Shown: one piece after another, positions 24,091 to 32,404 of the stretch
Position numbering within the stretch: the first letter of the stretch is position 1
Layout of the letters: each line of letters begins with the position of its first letter
NCBI GenBank assembly: GCA_964482615.1
Contig: CAYZYK010000004.1
Span: 1 to 45,829, forward strand
DNA length: 45,829 nt
Reading direction: 5' to 3'
Source: CAYZYK01 sp964482615
GTDB taxonomy: Bacteria > Patescibacteriota > Minisyncoccia > Minisyncoccales > CAYZYK01
The notes under the pieces: generated by a model
Told to the model about the DNA's origin: nothing
Database searches by the model: none
What the model saw: the letters and a program-made list of their open reading frames with translations, nothing else
Program-made: the position numbers and the translations under genes

Positions 24091-25122
24091 TTATTGAAAT
24101 ATTTCTTTTATAAAATATAACGGGTGCTTAATGAAATATGAAGTATTATATAAACAGTTGGATAAACAAATTTTCTTACACGAACTTAACCTTTCTTTTC
24201 TTGTATTTGTCAATTTTTTATAATAATCCTTATCAATATCAAATATGCTTATTTCTTCTTCGGGCAATCCCGCGCAAATTTGAAACTTTCCATTAGAATC
24301 AACAGAAAAATAATATTCTCCGGCGCAACAATACCAATCATCTAATGTTCCCTCAATAAACTTTTTTATATCATTAAAATACTGAAGTGGTTCAATAATA
24401 TTATATCCTCGCTTCTTAAGTTCCTTAATTTCATCTAGAACATTATAAAGTTTAATCTTGTCTTTTTCAGTTCTAAAGAATAGGTTTTCATCTTGGGGTT
24501 TATTGTTGTAAGTATTAGCCAAAATTAAACCAATAGAAATTGGGATTTTAAGTTTATTAATTAACCTTACCATTTCTATAACAGAACCTATATTTTTATT
24601 TGTTAGTACAAGGTTTACATTGATTTCAAAGCCATATTTTTTTCTAGCGTCTATCAAATTATTTAAGACCTTTTTACTTTTGATATAATCTTTTTTTGAG
24701 GCATCAAATTCAAAAAGCGAATCAATGGAGAGATTGATAATATCTATTCCTGCTTTCCCGAGCTCACCTATATAGGTGGGTGTTAATAATATGCCATTCG
24801 TTGACAGATGTGTAATAATTCCTTTCTGATTTGCATATTTGACTAAATTGACAAAAAAATTTTTAATGGTTGGCTCTCCACCAAAAAAAGAGATAAATCT
24901 ACAACCTAAAAAATATAAATGATCAATTACTCTTTTTAATTTTTCTTCGCCCAGGTCAGTCTTTTTGGGATCTCTAACAAAACAATATTTACAATTTAAG
25001 TTACACTTTCTTGTTACGTATAAATGTGTCCATAGGGGAATAGGTTTAAATCTGGACTTAATATATGCGGGGATCATAATTTTACAAACTTTTATCGATT
25101 TTTTGATATTCCAAATGTTCAT
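24091..25122 (-). CDS. radical SAM protein with SPASM-like C-terminus
   Basis: A protein of 343 residues. The cluster motif CNLNCKYC gives C40, C44 and C47, and FFGGEPTI (79-86) is the SAM-binding strand. The C-terminal part has Cys pairs (YCCAGEYYF, QICAG, CKKICLSNC) that could hold an auxiliary iron-sulfur cluster, as in SPASM or twitch enzymes that modify peptides, but it is shorter than a full SPASM domain. No precursor peptide gene is obvious beside it. Codon use is more AT-rich than in neighbouring genes. It is alone inside the inverted-repeat island. Confidence 0.82.
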   Translation of the reverse strand: MNIWNIKKSIKVCKIMIPAYIKSRFKPIPLWTHLYVTRKCNLNCKYCFVRDPKKTDLGEEKLKRVIDHLYFLGCRFISFFGGEPTIKNFFVNLVKYANQKGIITHLSTNGILLTPTYIGELGKAGIDIINLSIDSLFEFDASKKDYIKSKKVLNNLIDARKKYGFEINVNLVLTNKNIGSVIEMVRLINKLKIPISIGLILANTYNNKPQDENLFFRTEKDKIKLYNVLDEIKELKKRGYNIIEPLQYFNDIKKFIEGTLDDWYCCAGEYYFSVDSNGKFQICAGLPEEEISIFDIDKDYYKKLTNTRKERLSSCKKICLSNCLYNTSYFIKHPLYFIKEIFQ

Positions 25123-25314
25123 AATAAAAATTTAAGTATATTTATAAAAATAATGACCTGTATAATTATAAGTATTCTACCAAAAATTAAAGGAATTTAA
25201 AATTATCTTGAACAATTTACGACATCATTAGAAATTAAACATCATTTTAAAATCAAATAGTGCATTTTTTAAAAATAAATTTATAAAATTAAAAATAATA
25301 TAAATTTTTCAAAG

Positions 25315-25460
25315 TTTTTTGCCCGCGCCCCGACGGGTAATTCATCAAATCGGGTTTTGTTTCTTGGGTTTGTATATTAAATCCGATAAAATAACTTCAA
25401 AAGTTTGGTTAAGTTTTGATTTTGGAGTAGAATTCAACGATAAGAACTTAAAAATTTTAA
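25315..25460. repeat. right arm of the long inverted repeat
   Basis: The reverse-complement partner of 23877-24001, 146 bp long. The extra length is one insertion near 25382-25404. The GC-rich block is at 25321-25337. The arm ends 78 bp before the GT2 start. Confidence 0.9.
25405..25433 (+). promoter_or_regulatory. promoter in the right repeat arm
   Basis: TTGGTT (25405-25410), a 17-bp spacer and TAGAAT (25428-25433), pointing out of the island toward the GT2-htrA genes. It would give a leader of about 100 nt. Confidence 0.5.
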
Positions 25461-25522
25461 GGACATTTTGATAATAACACACAAAACATCAACCTGTAAT
25501 TTTTTAAATTTCTGTTTTGAGA

Positions 25523-25528
25523 TATAAT
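25523..25528 (+). promoter_or_regulatory. -10 box immediately before the GT2 gene
   Basis: TATAAT ends 10 nt before the ATG, with no convincing -35 and no Shine-Dalgarno. It would give a near-leaderless mRNA. Confidence 0.45.
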
Positions 25529-25538
25529 AAACACTATA

Positions 25539-26246
25539 ATGATCAGTATAATTATTCCCACTTTAAATGAAGAAAGCTATTTACCCGAACTGTTGGATTC
25601 AATAAAAAGACAGGATTTTGAAGATTACGAAATAGTTGTAGCTGATGCTGGCTCTGAAGATAAAACAGCAGAGATTGCAGAAAAAAGGGGTTGTGAGGTG
25701 GTAGAAGGTGGTTTGCCAGCTGAAGGAAGGAACAGGGGGGCTGAAGAAGCTGAGGGAGATCTTTTTTTATTCCTTGATGCTGACATGATTTTGCCCCAAG
25801 GTTTTTTAAAAGATGCTTCAAGGAAATTTAAAAAGTTTAATTTGGATATAGCAACTTTTCCTATCATAGTAAAAGAGAAGAAATTTGATAAAATAGGTTA
25901 TAAGATTTATAATTGGTGGGTGAGAGCAACTGAGAAGTTTTTACCTCATGCAGCTCAAGTGATAATGGTAAAAAAAGAAATTCATGAGAAAATTGGAGGA
26001 TTTGATCCTGAGATTAAAATAGCAGAAGATCATATTTATGCCAGAGAAGCCCAAAAAATAGGAAAGTTTGGTTGGATAAAGACAAACCCTGTTTTAACTT
26101 CTTCTCGTAGATTTGAAAAGGAGGGAAGATTAAAAATAGCTTTAAAATACTTATTAGCTGAACTTTATATGATATTTTTAGGGCCTATAAAATCAGATAT
26201 TTTTAAATATAGATTTAATTATACTGATAAAGAAAAAAAAGATTAG
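25539..26246 (+). CDS. family 2 glycosyltransferase
   Basis: A GT-A enzyme of 235 residues that transfers a sugar from a nucleotide donor to an envelope acceptor. It opens with ISIIIPTLNEESYLPELL. DAGSEDKT follows, and the metal-binding DxD is in LFLDADMILP (about 78-80). A later GGFDPEIKIAEDHIYAREA carries the likely catalytic base. There is no clear membrane helix except a hydrophobic stretch near the end. htrA follows 2 nt later, so the two are co-transcribed. Confidence 0.92.
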   Translation: MISIIIPTLNEESYLPELLDSIKRQDFEDYEIVVADAGSEDKTAEIAEKRGCEVVEGGLPAEGRNRGAEEAEGDLFLFLDADMILPQGFLKDASRKFKKFNLDIATFPIIVKEKKFDKIGYKIYNWWVRATEKFLPHAAQVIMVKKEIHEKIGGFDPEIKIAEDHIYAREAQKIGKFGWIKTNPVLTSSRRFEKEGRLKIALKYLLAELYMIFLGPIKSDIFKYRFNYTDKEKKD

Positions 26247-26248
26247 AT

Positions 26249-27559
26249 ATGTCTCTTTATGATTTACCAAAATTTAAGAAGTCAGAAAAGAAAGATAAAC
26301 CGAAAAAAGGAAAGAAGAATAAATCTTCCAAGAGAAGATTTCCTAAGATTTCTTTCAAAAAAAGAAAATCTTTAATTATTTCAATTGTAATTTTCTCTTC
26401 TGTTTTTGGTTTTTTAGCTGGTGGAATTTCCAGTTTCTACTTTTATCAGAAGTTGTCTGGCTCTTTAGAAAAGATGGGGTTGAGTATTCCAGAGGAAAGA
26501 ATAATAGAGAAAGAAAAGGTAATTGAAAAAGAATATACTCCCAAGCTTTCCCAAGAAGAGGCAGTTATTTCGGTGGTGAAGAAGGCCTCCTCTTCTGTTG
26601 TCAGTATTATCATTACCAAAGAACTACCAGTTTATGAAAGGGTCTTTGAGGGTCCTTTTGGTTTCCCAGAATACAGACAAAAAGGCACAGAGACACAAGA
26701 GGTTGGGGGAGGTACAGGTTTTATTGTCTCTGAAGATGGTCTTGTTTTAACCAATAAACATGTTGTTTCAGACAAAGAAGCAGATTATACTGTTTTAACC
26801 AACGAGGGTGAAAAATATGAAGCTCAAGTTTTAGCTCGAGATCCTGTTCAAGATTTAGCTATAATTGAGATGAAAAGCGATCAAAAGCTCGACCCGGTTA
26901 AATTGGGGGACTCTTCTATTTTACAGATAGGACAAACCGTTATTGCTATTGGGAATGCTCTGGGTGAATTCAGAAACACAGTGTCTGTTGGGGTTGTTTC
27001 GGGCCTTGAGAGAACTATTACCGCCAGAGGAGTTGGATTGGTTGAAACCCTTCCTGGTGTTATTCAAACAGACGCTGCAATTAATCGAGGAAATTCTGGT
27101 GGACCTCTTCTTAATTTAGACGGTGAAGTTATTGGGGTAAATACTGCTGTTTCTCAGACAGGGGAGAATATAGGTTTTGCTATTCCCATAAACAAAGCCA
27201 AAAAGGATATAGAGCAAGTTAAAGAGATAGGTAAAATTGTTTATCCTTTTTTGGGGATAAGATATGTTTTGGTGAATGATAAAATACAAGAAGAAGAAAA
27301 CCTTCTGGCGAATTACGGCGTTTTAATAATAAAAAGGGGGGGAGAAGAGCCGGCTGTTGTTTCGGGCTCTGCTGCAGAAAAAGCAGGACTCAAAGAGGGA
27401 GATATTATTCTAGAATTTAATTATGAGAAAATAATAACAGAAAAAACATTAGCTGATATTATTGTGAACTATAATCCGGGAGATAAAGTTGCTTTGAAAA
27501 TTCTGAGAGATAATCGAGAACAAATCATCTACGCTACTTTAGATGAAAGAACTGAATAA
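26249..27559 (+). CDS. htrA: HtrA/DegP-type membrane-anchored serine protease with PDZ
   Basis: An envelope quality-control protease of 436 residues. A long Lys-rich cytosolic head (1-40) precedes one membrane helix (about 41-66), so the protease is outside the membrane. The triad is complete: H171 in LTNKHVV, D202 in DPVQDLAII and S283 in RGNSGGPLL. A PDZ domain follows (about 360-430, with SAAEKAGLKEGDIILEF). It is followed, after clpB, by a degenerate relative (30418-31149), so an active and an inactive HtrA-like protein flank a chaperone gene. Confidence 0.95.
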   Translation: MSLYDLPKFKKSEKKDKPKKGKKNKSSKRRFPKISFKKRKSLIISIVIFSSVFGFLAGGISSFYFYQKLSGSLEKMGLSIPEERIIEKEKVIEKEYTPKLSQEEAVISVVKKASSSVVSIIITKELPVYERVFEGPFGFPEYRQKGTETQEVGGGTGFIVSEDGLVLTNKHVVSDKEADYTVLTNEGEKYEAQVLARDPVQDLAIIEMKSDQKLDPVKLGDSSILQIGQTVIAIGNALGEFRNTVSVGVVSGLERTITARGVGLVETLPGVIQTDAAINRGNSGGPLLNLDGEVIGVNTAVSQTGENIGFAIPINKAKKDIEQVKEIGKIVYPFLGIRYVLVNDKIQEEENLLANYGVLIIKRGGEEPAVVSGSAAEKAGLKEGDIILEFNYEKIITEKTLADIIVNYNPGDKVALKILRDNREQIIYATLDERTE

Positions 27560-27587
27560 CCGAAAAATAGAGAAAGAATATCTTCAG

Positions 27588-27611
27588 ACCCTCTTTTCTT
27601 TGGGGGTTTTG
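27588..27611 (+). terminator. weak terminator after htrA
   Basis: Stem ACCCTC/GGGGGT (one G-T pair) with an 8-nt loop, then TTTT. It lies 28 nt after the htrA stop. Confidence 0.4.
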
Positions 27612-27655
27612 GGGTATTGTTCTTTTGGGTAATTCGTGATAAGGTGTTATGATAA

Positions 27656-27661
27656 TATAAT
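27656..27661 (+). promoter_or_regulatory. -10 box of clpB
   Basis: TATAAT, 26 nt before the clpB ATG; the -35 (TTCGTG at 27633-27638) is poor. No CIRCE or other heat-shock operator was found. Confidence 0.45.
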
Positions 27662-27687
27662 AGATTAAATACCACAATGTTTAACTT

Positions 27688-30399
27688 ATGAACGGCAATT
27701 TTACCCACAAAAGCCAACAAGCTATTTTAAGGGCCAGAACAGTAGCTCAGAAGAAAAATCATCAACAGATTGATGCTTTGCATCTTCTGTATGCTTTGCT
27801 TTCCCAGAAGGGAAGTATTGTAGTTACAACTCTTCAGAAATTAGGGGTTGATGTTGAGAACTTAAAGAAAAAAACCAGCAAAGTAATAAAAAAGATATCT
27901 CCTATAGTTAACCCTTCAACTATGGGACAGTTCTATTTAACTCAGGACATGGCTCAGGTTTTGGAGGAAGCTAAAAAGAGAGCGGCTGAGATGGGAGATA
28001 AATTTGTTTCTGTTGAACACTTACTTTTGGCCTTGCTTGAAACAGACACGGGAGCAAAGGAAGTTTTAGATAAGGTTACTTTTTTGAAAACAGGAGAGAA
28101 AACAACTGATTTGAAGCAGGGAAAACTTACTACAGAAGAAGTAATGAAAGTTCTTTCTGACATCAGAGGAGATACTAAGATAACCGATGCTCACCCAGAA
28201 TCAAAATATCAAATAATTGAAAAATATACCAGAAACCTAACTAAACAGGCAAGAGATGGGGAACTTGACCCTATTGTTGGAAGAGAAAACGAGATAAGAA
28301 GATTAATGCAGATTATTTCCCGTAGAACCAAAAACAATCCTGTTTTAATTGGAGAAGCGGGAGTTGGCAAAACAGCTATTGTTGAGGGCTTGGCTCAGAA
28401 AATAACTAGGGCAGATGTTCCCGGGTTTTTGAAAAGCAAAGAGATTATTGCTCTTGATCTAGGAGCTTTAATAGCCGGAACAAGATACAGGGGTGAATTT
28501 GAAAACAGAATAAAGGCTTTTTTAAAAGAAGTTAAAAGAGCTAAAGATCATTATTTGCTCTTTATTGACGAACTTCATACTTTAGTCGGAGCGGGGGCTG
28601 CAGAAGGAGCTATTGATGCTTCAAACTTGCTAAAACCTGCTTTAGCTCGGGGTGAACTGAGGGCAATCGGGGCTACCACCTCAAAAGAATATCAAAAATA
28701 CATTGAGAAAGATTCAGCCCTAGAAAGAAGGTTCCAACCCATTTATGTTGCAGAACCCTCCCAGGAGGACGCTTTAGCTATTTTAAGAGGAATAAAAGAG
28801 AAATATGAAGTTCACCACGGAGTTAAAATTAGAGACGAAGCTTTAGTAGCTTCAGTTGAATTAAGCAATCGTTACATCACAGATAGATTTTTGCCAGATA
28901 AAGCTATTGACTTGATGGATGAAGCAGCCTCTGGTTTGAGACTGGAAATTGAATCAGAACCCGTTAAGCTTGACCAATATGACGAGGAAATAAGGAAGCT
29001 TGAGGTTGAAAAACAAGCCTTGAGCAAAGAGAAAAATTCTCACAAAAAGAGATTGAAAGTAATTGATCGTTCTTTGGCTGATTTAAAAGAGAAAGCAAAA
29101 GAAATTAGAGTCAAATGGGACGCAGAAAAAGAATTAATTGACAAGATTAAAGAAATAAGAGAGAAAATTGACAAGCTGACTTACAAAACAGAAGTTGCAG
29201 AAAGGGAAGCTGACTTGGAAAAAGTAGCTGAGATAAAATACGGTAAAATTCCCGAACTTAAAAAAGAACTTCAAAAGACAGAAAAAAAACTTGTTAGGTT
29301 GCAGAAAAAACATCATCTTCTGAAAGAGGAAGTAACCAAAGAAGATGTCGCTAAAGTTATTTCCCGCTGGACGGGAATTCCAGCAACTAAACTTATAACA
29401 GAAGAAGCTAAAAAGCTGGAGAAAATGGAGAAGATTTTAGAAAAAAGAATTATTGGCCAAAAAGATGCTATCTTGGCTATTTCAAGGGCAATAAGGAGAT
29501 CAAGAGCTGGTATTTCAGAGGAAGGAAGACCTTTGGGTTCTTTCCTGTTTTTGGGGCCTACTGGCGTTGGTAAAACAGAAACAGCCAGAGCTCTAGCTGA
29601 GTTCTTGTTTAATAATGAAAAAGCCTTAGTAAGGCTGGATATGTCAGAATACATGGAAAGACACACTGTTTCTAAAATTATAGGATCACCCCCAGGTTAT
29701 GTAGGGTATGAGGAAGGTGGTCAGTTAACAGAGAAAATTAGAAGAAGGCCTTATTCTGTGGTTCTTTTGGATGAAATTGAAAAAGCCCACCCTGAAGTTT
29801 TTAATATCTTACTTCAGGTTTTGGAGGATGGAAGATTAACTGATGCTAAGGGGAGAGTAGCTTCTTTCAAAAATACTATTTTGATTATGACTTCAAATAT
29901 CGGATCCAAATTTATAAACCAGATGTCTCCAATCGGTTTTGATGCTAAAGAGTCAATAGCTGAGAAAAAGAGTATTAAAGAGAAGATTAAAAACACTTTA
30001 AAAGAAGAGTTCAGGCCAGAGTTTTTGAATAGGATAGATGAGATTATAATTTTCAACCACTTAAGCAAAAAAGAAATAAAGAAAATTGTTGATCTTGAAC
30101 TGCGCAAAGTTAAACATAGACTCAAGAAAAACAAAGATATTAAAATACAGTTTTCAGATAAAGCAAAGAAACTTATAGCAAAGAAAGGTTTTGATCCTAA
30201 ATTAGGGGCAAGACCACTTAAAAGAACAATTCAAAGATTGGTTCTTGATCCTTTATCTTTGAAAATTGTGACCTCAGAGATTGAAGAAGAAGATAAAGTT
30301 TCTGTTGATGTTAAGGGGGAGAAGCTTGTTTTTCAAACACCGAAAGATTTAATAAAGTTCAAAAAAGAGAAAAGAACAGCAAAAACAGCAAGCAAGTAA
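27688..30399 (+). CDS. clpB: ClpB-type AAA+ disaggregase
   Basis: A two-ring AAA+ chaperone of 903 residues that threads and refolds aggregated proteins. The Clp-N repeats cover about 1-145. AAA-1 has Walker A GEAGVGKTA and Walker B LLFIDELHTL. A long coiled-coil middle domain (about 425-560, Lys/Glu-rich) marks ClpB rather than ClpC. AAA-2 has GPTGVGKTE and VLLDEIEKAHPE, with sensor MTSNIGS. No ClpP-binding loop was noted. It is followed after 18 nt by the degenerate protease-like gene. Confidence 0.93.
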   Translation: MNGNFTHKSQQAILRARTVAQKKNHQQIDALHLLYALLSQKGSIVVTTLQKLGVDVENLKKKTSKVIKKISPIVNPSTMGQFYLTQDMAQVLEEAKKRAAEMGDKFVSVEHLLLALLETDTGAKEVLDKVTFLKTGEKTTDLKQGKLTTEEVMKVLSDIRGDTKITDAHPESKYQIIEKYTRNLTKQARDGELDPIVGRENEIRRLMQIISRRTKNNPVLIGEAGVGKTAIVEGLAQKITRADVPGFLKSKEIIALDLGALIAGTRYRGEFENRIKAFLKEVKRAKDHYLLFIDELHTLVGAGAAEGAIDASNLLKPALARGELRAIGATTSKEYQKYIEKDSALERRFQPIYVAEPSQEDALAILRGIKEKYEVHHGVKIRDEALVASVELSNRYITDRFLPDKAIDLMDEAASGLRLEIESEPVKLDQYDEEIRKLEVEKQALSKEKNSHKKRLKVIDRSLADLKEKAKEIRVKWDAEKELIDKIKEIREKIDKLTYKTEVAEREADLEKVAEIKYGKIPELKKELQKTEKKLVRLQKKHHLLKEEVTKEDVAKVISRWTGIPATKLITEEAKKLEKMEKILEKRIIGQKDAILAISRAIRRSRAGISEEGRPLGSFLFLGPTGVGKTETARALAEFLFNNEKALVRLDMSEYMERHTVSKIIGSPPGYVGYEEGGQLTEKIRRRPYSVVLLDEIEKAHPEVFNILLQVLEDGRLTDAKGRVASFKNTILIMTSNIGSKFINQMSPIGFDAKESIAEKKSIKEKIKNTLKEEFRPEFLNRIDEIIIFNHLSKKEIKKIVDLELRKVKHRLKKNKDIKIQFSDKAKKLIAKKGFDPKLGARPLKRTIQRLVLDPLSLKIVTSEIEEEDKVSVDVKGEKLVFQTPKDLIKFKKEKRTAKTASK

Positions 30400-30417
30400 T
30401 AAAATTATTCAGAAAAG

Positions 30418-31149
30418 ATGAAAAAAGCCACCTTTAAAGTTGTTGCTATTTTAATTTTAGGAGCTTTAGGCGGACTCCTTTTTCAGGTTCTGGTTTTACC
30501 TTGGATGATAACCGAGCCCTTTTTTGGGAGATTCCAGTTTGTTAAAAATTTAAAAGAGAGACAGGTTGTTGTTAATCCAAAAGAAGAGATTATTATTACA
30601 GAAAACTTAGCTTTGCAAGAAGCTGTAGAAAAAGTAAAAAAGACAACTGTCGCTTTAAATGTGAGGACCCAGACTGGAACTATATTACAAGGATCTGGTT
30701 TAATATTAACTTCAGATGGTCTGGCGGTTACTTTAAATGAACTTTTACCTCAGGGTTCTTCTTTTGATGTTTTTGTTGGTCAAGAAGAAGTTGAAGCTGA
30801 AATTCAAAAAAGAGATATTCTTCAGAATTTGGTATTAATAAAGATTGAAAAAATGGGTTTGAAAACGCTTGGGTTCGCTGATCTTGAAAAAGTTAAATTA
30901 GGAGAAAGGGTGTTTTTGGTTGGGAAAATTTTTAATAATGAAGGTGTTCCCCAAAATATTATAAATCAGGGAATTGTTAAATTTTTTGATCAAAACCAGA
31001 TTAAAACAAATATTTTTGAAAACTATCTTTTGAAAGGAAGTTCTTTGTTTAATATTGAAGGCAATGTTCTTGGCTTAAATACAGTTGATTTTCAGGGAAA
31101 GGTTGTTACTATTCCCGCTGATAAAATAAAAGAATTTGTAGGTTTTTAA
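30418..31149 (+). CDS. HtrA-like pseudoprotease, triad lost
   Basis: A membrane-anchored protein of 243 residues with one N-terminal helix (about 7-30) and a trypsin-like fold without PDZ. It can be aligned to the active HtrA in this window: LTNKHVV becomes VTLNELL (His to Glu108), QDLAII becomes QNLVLI (Asp to Asn137), and GNSGGPLLN becomes KGSSLFN (a Ser may remain at 208-209 but the oxyanion GG is lost). It should not cut peptides. A binding or regulatory role toward HtrA or ClpB clients is possible. It is 18 nt after clpB. Confidence 0.8.
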   Translation: MKKATFKVVAILILGALGGLLFQVLVLPWMITEPFFGRFQFVKNLKERQVVVNPKEEIIITENLALQEAVEKVKKTTVALNVRTQTGTILQGSGLILTSDGLAVTLNELLPQGSSFDVFVGQEEVEAEIQKRDILQNLVLIKIEKMGLKTLGFADLEKVKLGERVFLVGKIFNNEGVPQNIINQGIVKFFDQNQIKTNIFENYLLKGSSLFNIEGNVLGLNTVDFQGKVVTIPADKIKEFVGF

Positions 31150-31158
31150 TATTAGAAC

Positions 31159-31187
31159 TTGACATATTTATTCAAACTGTTTAATAT
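31159..31187 (+). promoter_or_regulatory. promoter of the receiver-domain gene
   Basis: TTGACA (31159-31164), a 17-bp spacer and TAATAT (31182-31187). The leader is about 37 nt. Confidence 0.7.
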
Positions 31188-31230
31188 TTAAAAGTTCCTT
31201 TACTTGTGTTCCTCAAAACAAGGAGAGAAG

Positions 31231-31605
31231 ATGAAAGTTCTGGTGGCAGACGACGATCAACAAATAGTCAATTTTTTAGAGGGAATTCTTCCCGATATTG
31301 TGCCTGATTGTTCTTTGGTGACAGCTTCGGACGCTAAAGAAGCCTTAGATAAACTTAATGAAGATGATTTTTCTTTGGTTATCTTTGATATTGAAATGCC
31401 GGGCTTTATATTGCCTGGGCCTGCAGGAATTAGATTGGTGAAAAAAGCAAGAAAAAAGAACCCCCAAATTAAAGTTATATTAATGAGCGGAAATGTACAA
31501 CGACACCAATCAGAAATAGAAGACTTGAGGATAAACGGGCTTTTATTCAAGCCCTTTAAAAAAAACCAAGTGAAAGCCAGAGTGGGGCAGGTTTTGGGTC
31601 TCTGA
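31231..31605 (+). CDS. single-domain response regulator (CheY-like)
   Basis: A stand-alone receiver of 124 residues with no output domain. The acidic pocket is D7-D9, the phosphoacceptor is D53 in VIFDIEMPG, the switch Ser is S86 in LMSGN and the conserved Lys is K107 in FKPF. An insertion (FILPGPAG) follows the phosphorylation loop. I chose the ATG at 31231 because AAGGAGAG lies just before it, which makes the upstream in-frame ATG unlikely. No histidine kinase gene is nearby. It ends in a strong terminator facing the small-protein operon. Confidence 0.9.
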   Translation: MKVLVADDDQQIVNFLEGILPDIVPDCSLVTASDAKEALDKLNEDDFSLVIFDIEMPGFILPGPAGIRLVKKARKKNPQIKVILMSGNVQRHQSEIEDLRINGLLFKPFKKNQVKARVGQVLGL

Positions 31606-31624
31606 ACCCCATCGTATTTCCGGG

Positions 31625-31656
31625 GCGAGCTTAATGCTCGCTCTTTTTGTTTTTTT
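31625..31656 (+). terminator. terminator of the receiver-domain gene
   Basis: GCGAGC, loop TTAAT, GCTCGC (31625-31641), then TCTTTTTGTTTTTTT. It abuts the opposing terminator. Confidence 0.93.
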
Positions 31657-31692
31657 AAAAAAAAGAGGAGAGCGACTAAACGAGCCGCTCTC
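31655..31692 (-). terminator. terminator of the small-protein operon
   Basis: On the minus strand GAGAGCG...CGCTCTC (31686-31692 with 31668-31674), extended inward by GCT/AGT pairing to a 10-bp stem, then CTCTTTTTTTT. Its T-tract touches the opposing terminator's T-tract. Confidence 0.93.
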
Positions 31693-31705
31693 ATGTTCTC
31701 TTCTT

Positions 31706-31837
31706 TTAGGGAAGAGAACCTGGGACCTTGTCTAGGAGACCCTGTATTATGAAGAGCAGGATCCCCAGAGCCATCATGGCCGGGATGAGCCACCAGCCCG
31801 TTCTTTCCAGAAAACCGTAGAACATGTCATTCCTCAT
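31706..31837 (-). CDS. 43-residue single-helix membrane protein
   Basis: The family is not recognised. A short polar start (MRNDMFYGFLERTG) is followed by one strong hydrophobic helix (WWLIPAMMALGILLFIIQGLL) and a short tail DKVPGSLP. Its ATG overlaps the last codons of the gene before it (the stop is at 31827), with AGGGGAG upstream, so translation is probably coupled. Third gene of a three-gene minus-strand operon that has its own promoter and terminator. The DNA is clearly richer in G+C than the surroundings. Confidence 0.72.
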   Translation of the reverse strand: MRNDMFYGFLERTGWWLIPAMMALGILLFIIQGLLDKVPGSLP

Positions 31838-32042
31838 TTTCCCGCTCCCCTTTCGTCAAAAGTGGGGTAATGTCCATCATTCCTTCAAGTGTTTCAGCAG
31901 ATGCGATCTGCTGAGCCTGATGGGCAAAATCTACGATTTCGTCTTCGTTGATCTGAGAAGCTCTCTTAACCAGGGTTCTGGTTATAAAGAAGAGAGCCAG
32001 CACAGCAGAAAGTATCATCAATCCGGCAACTAATCCTTCCAT
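31827..32042 (-). CDS. 71-residue single-helix membrane protein
   Basis: The family is not recognised. An N-terminal hydrophobic helix (about 3-24, LVAGLMILSAVLALFFI) is followed by a mostly acidic helical tail (NEDEIVDFAHQAQQIAS, then a Glu-rich end). The topology is probably a membrane anchor with a soluble tail. AAGGGAGA lies 7 nt before the ATG. It is the middle gene of the small-protein operon and overlaps the next gene by 11 nt. Such helix-plus-charged-tail proteins can be scaffold or holin-like, but nothing here proves either. Confidence 0.75.
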   Translation of the reverse strand: MEGLVAGLMILSAVLALFFITRTLVKRASQINEDEIVDFAHQAQQIASAETLEGMMDITPLLTKGERENEE

Positions 32043-32057
32043 TGTTATTCTCCCTTG

Positions 32058-32120
32058 TTATGCTGGGTGTTCAAGCGGACATTTACCAACCGTCAGTTTT
32101 TTTCTGGTCTCTTGTTTCAC
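32058..32120 (-). CDS. 20-residue peptide, first cistron of the small-protein operon
   Basis: A GTG start sits 4 nt after a strong AAGGAGGGAAAG, and the frame reads 20 codons to TAA: Lys/Arg-rich first, then GKCPLEHPA. The stop codon runs directly into the Shine-Dalgarno of the next gene. It could be a real micropeptide or a leader peptide that controls the two membrane proteins. There is no run of one codon typical of attenuators. Confidence 0.5.
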   Translation of the reverse strand: MKQETRKKLTVGKCPLEHPA

Positions 32121-32146
32121 CTTTCCCTCCTTGTCATATTGCTCAT

Positions 32147-32175
32147 ATTATATCATATTATTATTCCTGTGTCAA
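32147..32175 (-). promoter_or_regulatory. exact-consensus promoter of the small-protein operon
   Basis: On the minus strand TTGACA (32170-32175), a 17-bp spacer and TATAAT (32147-32152), a perfect sigma-70 match. Start near 32140; the first Shine-Dalgarno follows within about 10 nt. Confidence 0.85.
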
Positions 32176-32307
32176 ACAAATTATTCTTTTAATTTCTGTT
32201 GATTCCTTTTTAACTTATAAGATAACAATATTTACCATCTTTCTGTTTTTTCTTTTTTTGTGTTTTTTAAAATTAGAGTCTTTTTTTAGTTTTCCACAGT
32301 TTTGGGC

Positions 32308-32337
32308 TTGAAACCTTTTCTTTTTAATTAGTATAAT
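32308..32337 (+). promoter_or_regulatory. promoter of the anchored unknown protein
   Basis: TTGAAA (32308-32313), an 18-bp spacer and TATAAT (32332-32337), about 67 nt before the ATG at 32405. Confidence 0.6.
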
Positions 32338-32404
32338 AAAAAATTGTGCTTTTTAATTAAATAATAAAAGATTCTGGTTCTTCGATCAGATAACTTTTTA
32401 ATTT

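Larger units (their letters stand above)
23877..25460. mobile_element. putative inverted-repeat island carrying a radical SAM gene
   Basis: A 1.58-kb unit: two near-identical inverted arms around one radical SAM gene and very AT-rich flanks. There is no transposase. It could be a non-autonomous transposon-like cassette, an invertible segment, or a duplicated and inverted promoter region. The interior looks more AT-rich than the neighbouring genes, which fits transfer. No obvious target-site duplication is seen next to the outer ends, but I could only compare by eye. Confidence 0.55.
25123..25538. other. 416-bp gene-free stretch before the GT2 gene
   Basis: It holds a possible minus-strand TATAAT (25165-25170) for the radical SAM gene, a very AT-rich segment with no gene (25190-25314), the right repeat arm with its promoter (25315-25460), and the GT2 gene's near -10 box (25523-25528). 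Confidence 0.6.
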
